Shown piece by piece: positions 1 to 6,003 of a DNA stretch of 6,691 bases. Where the stretch lies: NCBI GenBank assembly GCA_943349675.1, contig CALQZN010000031.1, forward strand, positions 1-6,691, written 5' to 3'. Made by a program: the position numbers and the translations under genes. Position 1 is the stretch's first letter. Each line of letters begins with the position of its first letter. A model generated the notes under the pieces. It saw nothing but the letters and a program-made list of their open reading frames with translations. It had not been told where the DNA came from and made no database searches. The DNA is from Candidatus Nomurabacteria bacterium. GTDB lineage: Bacteria > Patescibacteriota > Minisyncoccia > Phycocordibacterales > SBAW01.

Positions 1-2
1 AG

Positions 3-149
3 CCATCTATTTTTACTCGCAAAGTGGTACTAGCTTCTGTCTCGAGTAACTCGGACGAAAAGTCCGTTACTGTAACGATAAGTTGGAAGGATGTGGGCGG
101 CGTGACCCGTTCATTAGTGGTGCGCGAACATATAACAAACTGGCAATAA
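3..149 (+). CDS. C-terminal fragment of a prepilin-type (PilV-like) protein
   Basis: An open frame enters from the left edge and ends at TAA 147-149, leaving 48 residues. The segment is beta-strand-like: VTVTISW, a short turn with Gly-Gly, a second strand around RSLVV, then HITNWQ at the extreme C-terminus. A terminal V-x-V-x-W strand followed by a final T-N-W is, from memory, common at the C-terminus of type IV pilus minor pilins in Parcubacteria. The next gene, two bases after this stop, is a PilX-like pseudopilin, which supports membership in a pilin operon. The N-terminus, and so the prepilin cleavage site, lies outside the window; the family assignment rests on the C-terminal pattern and context only. 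Confidence 0.6.
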   Translation, partial: PSIFTRKVVLASVSSNSDEKSVTVTISWKDVGGVTRSLVVREHITNWQ

Positions 150-151
150 GT

Positions 152-676
152 ATGAAACAACATCACAGAGGGTATACGATTTTTTTTGCAACACTGGTGT
201 CCAGTTTGGCATTGGCTATTGGTTTGGCAATTTACGATGTAACCGTGCGTACACTGTCGCTTTCGGGTGTAACAGCACAATCACAGTATGCAATTTATGC
301 AGCCGACACCGGGGCAGAGTGTGCGCTGTACTGGGACAGTAAATACACTGGCTCCGGCACTATGTTTGCCACATCCAGCGCAAGCACCGCCGCTAGTGGT
401 GCTGCATACTGCAACGGGGTAGACATACGGACAGCTGCTGCACCTACTAGTTTTACTGTTGTGTCGGGTGCGGCGTACGCAACTACTACATTTACCATGC
501 AGCTTCCTTCCCAAGTGTATAACTCATCTTCTGTTGTGCCTTGTGCAAAGGTAGAGGTGGGTAAAGTGGTTTCTGGTGGCAGAGTGTACACCACCGTGCT
601 CTCGCACGGGTTCAACAACAACTGTGGCGCCTCGGGCACTAACCGGGTTGAGCGTATATTAAAGGTGTACTACTAG
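152..676 (+). CDS. PilX-like minor pseudopilin, 174 aa
   Basis: This is probably a minor component of a type IV pilus, anchored in the cytoplasmic membrane before assembly. The N-terminus has a short basic leader (MKQHHRG), then a hydrophobic helix at about residues 8-29, as in prepilins cut after Gly by PilD. The position-5 Glu of major pilins is absent, as in PilX/GspK-type tip subunits. The motif AADTGAECALYWD (residues 50-62) recurs in Parcubacteria pilin-like proteins. Four cysteines (57, 87, 131, 158) could form two disulfides in the exported head domain. The C-terminus has the basic strand RVERILKVYY. I chose ATG 152, not the in-frame ATG at 83: 83 would add 23 charged residues before the leader and overlap the preceding gene by 67 bases, while 152 lies two bases after that gene's stop. 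No Shine-Dalgarno is visible, so translational coupling is likely. Confidence 0.8.
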   Translation: MKQHHRGYTIFFATLVSSLALAIGLAIYDVTVRTLSLSGVTAQSQYAIYAADTGAECALYWDSKYTGSGTMFATSSASTAASGAAYCNGVDIRTAAAPTSFTVVSGAAYATTTFTMQLPSQVYNSSSVVPCAKVEVGKVVSGGRVYTTVLSHGFNNNCGASGTNRVERILKVYY

Positions 677-701
677 AGCAGCTCTTAAAACGTGTCTGCG
701 G

Positions 702-707
702 TATACT
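702..707 (+). promoter_or_regulatory. -10 box of ligA promoter (TATACT)
   Basis: TATACT matches the sigma70 -10 consensus at 5 of 6 positions and ends 10 bases before the ligA ATG. Initiation 7-10 bases downstream would give a leader of 0-3 bases. No convincing -35 is seen at 15-18 bp spacing (679-684 reads CAGCTC), and no Shine-Dalgarno lies between the box and the start. Confidence 0.5.
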
Positions 708-716
708 GGGGCTCTA

Positions 717-2729
717 ATGGCCAAAGAGGCAAAAGAGCGTTACGAAAAGCTTAAAAAGATGCTGAATTATCATCGGCATTTATACTACGTGCTCGATAAA
801 CCAGAGATACCCGACTCTGCATATGATGAGCTCGAAGAAGAGCTGCGTCGTTTAGAACAAACGTATCCAGAGCTCGTAACCTTAGATTCGCCGACGCAAC
901 GAGTGGGGGGTGAGCCACAAAAAGAGTTTAAAAAAGTCACCCATACGGTGGCACAGTGGTCGTTTAATGATGCGTTTACTCCAGATGACATGTATGCGTT
1001 CGACACGCGGGTAAAGCGTGTGCTCGGTACAGACGATGTCGCGTATACCTGCGAACTTAAAATTGATGGACTTAAGGTGGTGCTCACGTACGAAAAGGGG
1101 GTGCTTAAGACTGCTGCAACACGCGGCGATGGGGTGGTTGGTGAGGATGTAACGCACAACGTGCGGACCATCAACTCAGTGCCCTTGGCGTTGCCGCGCC
1201 CAGTTGATGTCGTTGTCGAAGGGGAAATATGGATGAGCGAGCAGGCACTCCAGAAAACAAATAAAGAACGTGCGCTGCAGGACGAGCCGTTGTTTGCAAA
1301 CCCGCGCAATGCTGCGGCTGGGTCAGTGCGCCAGCTTGACCCTAAGGTTGCTGCCGCACGTGGGCTCGACACGTTTATATATGATGTCGCAAAGACATCC
1401 GAAAAGTTGTCGGGCACACAAGCGCAAGAACTCGAATATTTAAAAGAGTTGGGTTTTAAAGTAAATCCGCACCACAAACTTTTTGATTCTATAGACGGTG
1501 TAATTTTGTATTGGAGGGAGTGGCAGAAAAAAAGTAAATCTCAAGGCTACTGGATAGATGGCGTGGTGGTAAAGGTGAATGATATTGCGCAGCAAGAAAA
1601 ACTTGGCTACACCGGTAAGGCGCCGCGGTTTGCTATTGCGTTTAAATTTCCCGCCGAGCAAGTAACGACCGTGGTCGAAGATATTGTGCTCCAGATAGGA
1701 CGCACGGGTGTGCTGACTCCGGTGGCGCACTTGCGGCCAGTTTTGGTGGCGGGCTCTGTAGTCTCGCGTGCGACGCTCCACAACGAAGATGAAATTACGC
1801 GGCTTGATGTGCGGGTGGGGGACACGGTAATTTTGCAAAAAGCAGGCGATGTTATTCCCGATATTGTTCGGGTGCTTGTAGACTTGCGGACTGGTAAAGA
1901 AAAACCGTACCGTTGGCCAACCCATGTGCCGGAGTGCGGGGGGAGTGGTTCAATCGAGCGTATCCCGGGCCAAGCAGCATGGCGGTGCGTGGCAAAAGAC
2001 TCCTTTGCACAGATGCGCCGCAAATTCCGACATTTTGCTAGCAAAGGCGCGCTCAATATAGAAGGTATGGGGCCATCGACGGTGGACGCGCTTTTGGAAG
2101 CGCAGCTGGTGCAGCATTTTGATGACTTTTTTACACTCACTGAAGGTGACCTGCTTACTTTGGAAGGGTTTGCAGAGGTGTCGGCAAAAAAGTTACTTGA
2201 GTCTATCAGCCGCGTTTCCAAGCGTGTCCCGCTCGCGCGGCTCATAACTGGTCTCTCTATACCGCAGGTGGGGGAGGAAACGGCGATACTGCTCGCGCGG
2301 CGGTTTGAAACGATCGACAATATTGCAAAAGCAAAAGAAGTTGATCTGCAAGCAATTAGTGGCATTGGCGATGTTGTTGCGCGCGAGATCGTTTCCTGGT
2401 TTACACTTGTCGAAAATAAAGAGCTTGTACGGCGGCTTAAAAAACTGATTTCTATAGAAAATGTTGAGTTTATATCAAGGTTAAACCTTGATAATTTGCC
2501 ACTGGCTGGTAAGACGTTTGTTCTTACGGGTACTATGGAAAGTATGTCTCGTGACGAAGCAAAAGAAAAAATCCGCGCACTGGGCGGCGACGTTTCGTCG
2601 TCGGTATCCAAAAAAACTTCGTATGTGGTGGCAGGTGCCGAAGCTGGGTCCAAACTCGACAAAGCACAAGAGTTGGGGGTAGATGTGCTTAGCGAACAAG
2701 AATTTTTGAAGCTACTTACCAGAGGCTAG
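717..2729 (+). CDS. ligA: NAD+-dependent DNA ligase LigA, 670 aa
   Basis: LigA seals nicks in duplex DNA with NAD+ as AMP donor, in replication and repair. The length fits the family (about 670 aa). Visible domains: NMN-binding Ia region (residues about 20-45, with Y23, D33, Y36, D37); adenylation domain with KIDG (K115 the AMP-accepting lysine), EGE at 168-170, DGVVVKV at 281-287 and K310; OB fold (about 320-400) containing QIGRTG; a degenerate zinc-finger region (403-430); HhH repeats (about 445-560, including ISGIGDVVAREI); and a C-terminal BRCT domain (about 593-668, GKTFVLTGTM). The zinc finger keeps only C407 and C424; V404 and S429 occupy the other two ligand positions. ATG 717 begins the conserved N-terminal helix and lies just after a -10 box. 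The gene has its own promoter and is followed after 21 bases by gatC. Confidence 0.97.
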   Translation: MAKEAKERYEKLKKMLNYHRHLYYVLDKPEIPDSAYDELEEELRRLEQTYPELVTLDSPTQRVGGEPQKEFKKVTHTVAQWSFNDAFTPDDMYAFDTRVKRVLGTDDVAYTCELKIDGLKVVLTYEKGVLKTAATRGDGVVGEDVTHNVRTINSVPLALPRPVDVVVEGEIWMSEQALQKTNKERALQDEPLFANPRNAAAGSVRQLDPKVAAARGLDTFIYDVAKTSEKLSGTQAQELEYLKELGFKVNPHHKLFDSIDGVILYWREWQKKSKSQGYWIDGVVVKVNDIAQQEKLGYTGKAPRFAIAFKFPAEQVTTVVEDIVLQIGRTGVLTPVAHLRPVLVAGSVVSRATLHNEDEITRLDVRVGDTVILQKAGDVIPDIVRVLVDLRTGKEKPYRWPTHVPECGGSGSIERIPGQAAWRCVAKDSFAQMRRKFRHFASKGALNIEGMGPSTVDALLEAQLVQHFDDFFTLTEGDLLTLEGFAEVSAKKLLESISRVSKRVPLARLITGLSIPQVGEETAILLARRFETIDNIAKAKEVDLQAISGIGDVVAREIVSWFTLVENKELVRRLKKLISIENVEFISRLNLDNLPLAGKTFVLTGTMESMSRDEAKEKIRALGGDVSSSVSKKTSYVVAGAEAGSKLDKAQELGVDVLSEQEFLKLLTRG

Positions 2730-2744
2730 TGGGTAGTGTATATT
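2716..2744 (+). promoter_or_regulatory. gatC promoter, TTACCA-17 bp-TATATT
   Basis: The -35-like TTACCA (2716-2721, 4 of 6 matches) and -10 TATATT (2739-2744, 5 of 6) are separated by 17 bp. The promoter overlaps the 3' end of ligA. Counting 7 bases from the end of the -10 gives 2751, the A of the gatC ATG, so the transcript is predicted to be leaderless. Confidence 0.6.
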
Positions 2745-2750
2745 GCTTCT

Positions 2751-3056
2751 ATGATATCGCGGGAAGAAATTGAGCATCTGGCGACCTTGGCGCGGATAGA
2801 ATTGCGCGAGGGTGAGGTGGAGTCGCTGCAAAAAGATATCTCTGAAATTTTGGAATATGTGGGGCAAGTTTCTGCGGTGCAAGGAAATACTACCGTGCCA
2901 ATAGTGCCACTTAATCACAATGTTATGCGCGCCGATGTACCGCGCGCAGATGGAGACGCACTTGCTGGCAAAGAAGAGGCTGCACGCGTAGCTTTTCCAA
3001 AATCAGAAAACGGTTACAACGTGGTGCGTAAAATAATCCAAAAGGACGAACTGTAA
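2751..3056 (+). CDS. gatC: Asp/Glu-tRNA amidotransferase subunit GatC, 101 aa
   Basis: GatC is the small subunit that wraps around and stabilises GatA in the GatCAB complex, which converts misacylated Asp-tRNA(Asn) and/or Glu-tRNA(Gln) to the amidated forms. The N-terminus MISREEIEHLATLARIEL is the family hallmark, followed by the helix around ISEILEYVGQVS and the extended linker with P-x-V and R-x-D-V-P. The length is normal. An upstream in-frame GTG at 2736 would add five residues, but it lies inside the predicted promoter, and the family normally begins at MISREE, so ATG 2751 is preferred. No Shine-Dalgarno is present. gatA follows after five bases, so the pair is surely co-transcribed. 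gatB is not in this window. Confidence 0.95.
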   Translation: MISREEIEHLATLARIELREGEVESLQKDISEILEYVGQVSAVQGNTTVPIVPLNHNVMRADVPRADGDALAGKEEAARVAFPKSENGYNVVRKIIQKDEL

Positions 3057-3061
3057 TTAGT

Positions 3062-4498
3062 ATGGAACACTCACTAGCACAACTTTCCATAGCAGAGGCT
3101 GCAAAAAAATTACAAGCAGGAGAAATAACTTCTGTCGACCTGACACGCGCCTGTTTGGTGGAGATACAAAAACGAAATGGCGCCCTGAACGCATATTTGG
3201 AAGTATTTGCAGACGCAGAAGCTCAGGCAAAAGCAGCGGACGAAGTGCGGGCGGCAAGTGTGTCAAAAGGCGAGTCTGTCTCGCCACTGCTTGGTATCCC
3301 GCTTGCAATTAAAGACAATATTTTGGTTGAGGGGCGTGTTGCGAGCGCTGCATCAAAAATACTTGAACACTATACTGCCACCTATGACGCGACGGTTATA
3401 CAAAAACTAAAAAAAGCAGGAGTAGTATTTTTAGGTCGCACCAACATGGATGAGTTTGCGCTCGGTGGGTCGACAGAGAATTCTGCGTTTGGTGTGACAA
3501 AAAACCCTTCAGATGAGACACGGGTGGCGGGTGGCACGTCGGGTGGCTCTGCTGCTGCGGTTGCAGCCGGCATGGCGCTTGGAGCTTTGGGCAGTGACAC
3601 GGGCGGCTCTGTCCGCAACCCGGCAAGTTTTTGCGGGGTTGTGGGTCTTAAACCTACGTACGGTAGAGTGTCACGTTTTGGACTCATGGCCGCAGTCTCG
3701 TCGTTTGACCAAGTTGGACCGCTCGCCAAGACAGTCGCCGACGCAAAAATTCTTTTTGATGCAATACAAGGAGTGGATCCGCTTGATAGTACCTCTGTTT
3801 CCGAAACCCTTTATGCCCCTTCTCCACTTAAGAAAAAAATAGGAGTGCCACGACACTTGCTTGGTGAGGGAATAGAGGAAGGAGTGCGTGCTGCATTTGA
3901 CCAAACTCTTGCAGAGTTGGAAAAAAATGGGTTTGAGTTGGTAGATATTGCCTTGCCTTCAATATCATTTGCGTTGGCGACCTACTATATAACCAACTTT
4001 GCTGAAGTGTCTTCTAACCTCTCGCGTTTTGATGGTGTACGGTACGGACTTTCAAAAAAAGGTGACTCATTGGTAAGCGATTATGCCAAAAGTAGAGGGG
4101 AAGGTTTTGGCCCTGAAGTGCGTCGCCGTATCATGTTGGGTACGTATGTGCTTTCAGCTGGTTACTATGATGCCTACTACGGCAAAGCAACTGCTGCGCG
4201 CACGCAACTGTCGACAGAGTTGTCGGCAGTGCTCAGTGGAGTTGACGCTATAGCAACTCCAACTATGCCGTTTCCCGCATTTGCAATTGGCGCGAAATCA
4301 GACCCTCTGTCTATGTACGTGGCAGATATTTTTACAGTGACTGCAAACTTGACTGGCAACCCTGCGTTGTCGGTCCCTATGCAAACTGAGTCCGGACAAT
4401 TGCCGGTGGGTATACAGTTTATTGCAGCGCATGGTGCAGAATCCACATTGTTTACTCTAGGGGCTGCAGTCGAGGAGGCTACACACAAAGTAGCTTAG
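3062..4498 (+). CDS. gatA: Asp/Glu-tRNA amidotransferase subunit GatA, 478 aa
   Basis: GatA is the glutaminase subunit of GatCAB: an amidase-signature enzyme that frees ammonia from glutamine and channels it to GatB. K84 (in PLAIKDN) and S183 (in SDTGGS) align with the family Lys and nucleophilic Ser; they are 99 residues apart, as in known GatA. The cis-Ser position, 24 residues before the nucleophile, is T159 in GGTSGGS, where the signature normally has Ser. Other landmarks are VGLKPTYGRVSRFGL (194-208), the RRRIMLGTYVLSAGYYDAYY region (354-373) and D422 in the glutamine-binding part. Length is normal. ATG 3062 is five bases after the gatC stop. An AAGGA at 3042-3046 is too distant to serve it, so reinitiation after gatC is likely. 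Confidence 0.96.
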   Translation: MEHSLAQLSIAEAAKKLQAGEITSVDLTRACLVEIQKRNGALNAYLEVFADAEAQAKAADEVRAASVSKGESVSPLLGIPLAIKDNILVEGRVASAASKILEHYTATYDATVIQKLKKAGVVFLGRTNMDEFALGGSTENSAFGVTKNPSDETRVAGGTSGGSAAAVAAGMALGALGSDTGGSVRNPASFCGVVGLKPTYGRVSRFGLMAAVSSFDQVGPLAKTVADAKILFDAIQGVDPLDSTSVSETLYAPSPLKKKIGVPRHLLGEGIEEGVRAAFDQTLAELEKNGFELVDIALPSISFALATYYITNFAEVSSNLSRFDGVRYGLSKKGDSLVSDYAKSRGEGFGPEVRRRIMLGTYVLSAGYYDAYYGKATAARTQLSTELSAVLSGVDAIATPTMPFPAFAIGAKSDPLSMYVADIFTVTANLTGNPALSVPMQTESGQLPVGIQFIAAHGAESTLFTLGAAVEEATHKVA

Positions 4499-4517
4499 TG
4501 GCCTATAAGATGTGCGG

Positions 4518-4523
4518 TAAGAT
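4518..4523 (+). promoter_or_regulatory. -10 box (TAAGAT) for the 4530 gene
   Basis: TAAGAT has 4 of 6 consensus positions, including the key T, A and final T, and ends exactly 7 bases before ATG 4530. The 17-bp-distant hexamer TTAGTG (4495-4500) is a poor -35. The call leans on the identical spacing at gatC and at the gene starting at 6382. Confidence 0.45.
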
Positions 4524-4529
4524 ACAGGT

Positions 4530-5105
4530 ATGGAAGGTATTGGAATGCTAAATATCGAATATTTTTTTGCGCACTTGTATCAAGCGGTGTCGGGTGTGCA
4601 AGTCGACTTCTCACAAATTCCTGTGGGCGGGCTTTTTTTGTTGCAGCTGGTGGCGATATTTGGTGTGGTGACCTCTGTTATTTTGTTGGTGCTTACAATA
4701 CATTTCCATATTCGCACTTTGCAGGTAGAGCATGCCGGCTTTCATGCACTTGAGGCAGCTTTGCATGCGCAACACTCAACGCACGAGCCAAAAAACTCTA
4801 AGTGGGAAGGGGTGACGGTACTTGCAAGTTCTTCAAACGAGAGTGATTGGCGCAGGGCAATCTTGGAGGCAGATATACTGCTTGCCGCGTTGTTGACTGA
4901 GCGAGGCTACGTGGGCGAGTCGGTGGGCGAACAGTTAAAGAATGCTAATCCACTGCAATTTACCACACTCGACATTGCGTGGGAGGCACACCGCATGCGT
5001 AACGCGCTCGCACACATGGGCGACGCGTTTCCTCTCAGTGAGCGTGATACACGAGCCACAATAGACCAGTTTCGGCGGGTCTTTGAAGAATTTGACTATA
5101 TATAG
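4530..5105 (+). CDS. Membrane-anchored protein with HEPN-like RNxxxH motif, 191 aa
   Basis: I do not recognise a named gene; similar hypothetical proteins occur, from memory, in Parcubacteria. One strongly hydrophobic segment (about residues 33-58) anchors the protein. A linker follows (about 62-104), then a helical soluble domain (about 105-190) starting at S105-D106-W107. That domain contains GYVGESVGEQLK (126-137), WEAHRMRNALAH (151-162) and a last amphipathic helix (DTRATIDQFRRVFEEF). R157-N158-x3-H162 has the R-x4-H spacing of HEPN ribonuclease domains, and it follows an acidic helix as HEPN folds do. RNase activity is inference only. ATG 4530 is used because a -10 box is placed for leaderless translation there; ATG 4545, giving 186 aa, is preceded by GGAAGG and may be the real start. 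It lies between gatA and tRNA-fMet, whose promoter overlaps its 3' end. Confidence 0.8.
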   Translation: MEGIGMLNIEYFFAHLYQAVSGVQVDFSQIPVGGLFLLQLVAIFGVVTSVILLVLTIHFHIRTLQVEHAGFHALEAALHAQHSTHEPKNSKWEGVTVLASSSNESDWRRAILEADILLAALLTERGYVGESVGEQLKNANPLQFTTLDIAWEAHRMRNALAHMGDAFPLSERDTRATIDQFRRVFEEFDYI

Positions 5106-5111
5106 TATAGT
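5083..5111 (+). promoter_or_regulatory. Promoter of tRNA-fMet, TTGAAG-17 bp-TATAGT
   Basis: TTGAAG (5083-5088, 4 of 6) and TATAGT (5106-5111, 5 of 6) are separated by 17 bp, the best sigma70-like pair in the window. The -35 and spacer lie inside the last codons of the preceding gene. The predicted start, near 5118, is about 27 bases before the tRNA. Confidence 0.65.
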
Positions 5112-5119
5112 GGTGGTAC

Positions 5120-5139
5120 TTGAGCATGGGCTGGCTCAA
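5120..5139 (+). other. Hairpin in the pre-tRNA-fMet 5' leader
   Basis: TTGAGC (5120-5125) and GCTCAA (5134-5139) form a perfect 6-bp stem with an 8-base loop. It fills nearly all of the predicted leader (about 5118-5144) and stops five bases before the mature tRNA 5' end. It may keep the leader from pairing with the tRNA or position RNase P; function is inferred. Confidence 0.4.
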
Positions 5140-5144
5140 TGGAA

Positions 5145-5216
5145 AGCGGGGTGGAGCAGTAGTAGCTCGCCAGGCTCATAACCTGGAGGTCGTCGGTGCA
5201 AATCCGGCCCCCGCAA
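5145..5216 (+). tRNA. Initiator tRNA-fMet (CAT)
   Basis: A complete cloverleaf: acceptor 5145-5151/5209-5215, D stem GAGC/GCTC, anticodon stem CCAGG/CCTGG with CAT at 5177-5179, T stem GTCGG/CCGGC, discriminator A5216; CCA is not encoded. Initiator identity is supported by the unpaired 1:72 position (A·A instead of the usual C·A), the A11:U24 pair, and close identity to the bacterial initiator (body GCGGGGTGGAGC, end GGCCCCCGCAA). Oddities: the first of the three conserved anticodon-stem G-C pairs is A29-U41, the D loop reads AGTAGTA (A at position 18) and the T loop TGCAAAT (G at position 55), so both partners of the 18:55 tertiary pair differ from consensus. It lies 20 bases upstream of a membrane-protein gene with which it is probably co-transcribed. 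Confidence 0.93.
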
Positions 5217-5227
5217 CAAGATTTGGT

Positions 5228-5232
5228 AGGAG
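5228..5232 (+). promoter_or_regulatory. Shine-Dalgarno AGGAG of the 5236 gene
   Basis: AGGAG ends three bases before ATG 5236, a rather short spacing. It is the only clear Shine-Dalgarno in the window and supports this start. It sits 12 bases after the tRNA-fMet 3' end, so cleavage of the tRNA would leave an mRNA with a leader of about 19 bases that contains it. Confidence 0.65.
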
Positions 5233-5235
5233 ATT

Positions 5236-5976
5236 ATGAAGAAGATTTTCTCAATTAAAGAATCGTTTATTTTTGGTTGGCGCACAACACGAGCACACAG
5301 TGCGCTTATTTTTAAAGTGGTACTAACTGTGTTTGCGCTCCAAGTGGCGTTTGAGATTGTAAACAAAGTGCTAGTACCTAGTGCTATTGGTATATTGGCG
5401 GCCGCTCTATTGATGGTCTTTCTAATTGTGGCAGGGTTTGGGGCCACAATAATTTTGCTCAAGCTTGTACGCGGCACAGCGGCTCACTACAGCGACTTGC
5501 TGCCGCCGGTCAAACTTACTGTACGGTATGTGCTGGCAAGCATGCTGACCGCGCTGGTGGTGCTGGCTCCGTTGGTTGTTGCTGGTATTGTTGTGGCGGT
5601 GGGTATGGTGCTGCTTGGAGCGTCTTTTATGACTGGTGTGGTGGCAAGTCCATATGTATCTTTGCCAGTCCTCTCTCTTGTTGTGGCGTTGGTATTGTCA
5701 ACGGCAGCTACACTTGCTGGATATTTGCTGTTGCGATATTCGTTTATGCGTTTTGCTGTGCTAGATAGTCATACTGTTAGGGGTAGTTTGCGCGAGAGTG
5801 CACGTTTGGTTCGCGGCCATACGCTGCCGCTATTGTTGTTTTTTATAGTTGTGCTGGTGCTGAATCTTTTAGGGGTGATGTTGTTTTTGGTGGGCCTTTT
5901 GATAACAGTGCCTGTCACCACGCTTGCGTACGCGCACGTATATCAAAAGCTTAAAGAGCATATTGAGACAAAGTAA
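5236..5976 (+). CDS. Polytopic membrane protein of unknown function, 246 aa
   Basis: The protein is mostly hydrophobic, with likely membrane segments at about residues 23-43, 50-76, 97-128, 143-168 and 197-236 (the longer stretches may hold two helices or re-entrant loops). It opens with a basic, aromatic stretch (KKIFSIKESFIFGWR). Its last third has S-L-R-E-S-A-R-L-V-R-G (184-194), then L-N-L-L-G and a run of small and hydrophobic residues ending in Y-A-H-V-Y-Q-K-L. This resembles the broad group of bacterial membrane proteins with DUF975/YciC-like or GDPD-membrane-domain repeats, where a Ser-containing amphipathic helix precedes a glycine-rich helix pair; the match is from memory and weak. 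No catalytic motif is visible. It follows tRNA-fMet with no obvious promoter of its own. The second tRNA's promoter overlaps its last codons. Confidence 0.85.
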   Translation: MKKIFSIKESFIFGWRTTRAHSALIFKVVLTVFALQVAFEIVNKVLVPSAIGILAAALLMVFLIVAGFGATIILLKLVRGTAAHYSDLLPPVKLTVRYVLASMLTALVVLAPLVVAGIVVAVGMVLLGASFMTGVVASPYVSLPVLSLVVALVLSTAATLAGYLLLRYSFMRFAVLDSHTVRGSLRESARLVRGHTLPLLLFFIVVLVLNLLGVMLFLVGLLITVPVTTLAYAHVYQKLKEHIETK

Positions 5977-5991
5977 TAAAAATGCTAGGGT
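5963..5991 (+). promoter_or_regulatory. Promoter of the second tRNA, TTGAGA-17 bp-TGCTAGGGT
   Basis: TTGAGA (5963-5968, 4 of 6) lies 17 bp before TAGGGT (5986-5991), which is preceded by TGC, an extended -10. Predicted initiation near 5998 would leave a leader of about 6 bases before the tRNA. The -35 overlaps the end of the preceding gene. Confidence 0.5.
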
Positions 5992-6003
5992 AGTCATACC
6001 CAC

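Noticed and set aside
83..151. Start of the PilX-like gene at the upstream ATG 83
   Set aside because: It would overlap the end of the preceding prepilin gene by 67 bases and put a long charged extension before a standard prepilin leader. ATG 152 fits both the family and the spacing.
675..690. AGAG/CTCT hairpin after the PilX-like gene as a terminator
   Set aside because: The stem has only four pairs and is followed by TTAAAA, not a T run.
1607..2662. A 351-codon minus-strand open frame inside ligA
   Set aside because: It is Ser/Arg/Thr-rich, low in complexity, and runs fully antisense to conserved LigA domains; it is a shadow caused by the codon bias of ligA.
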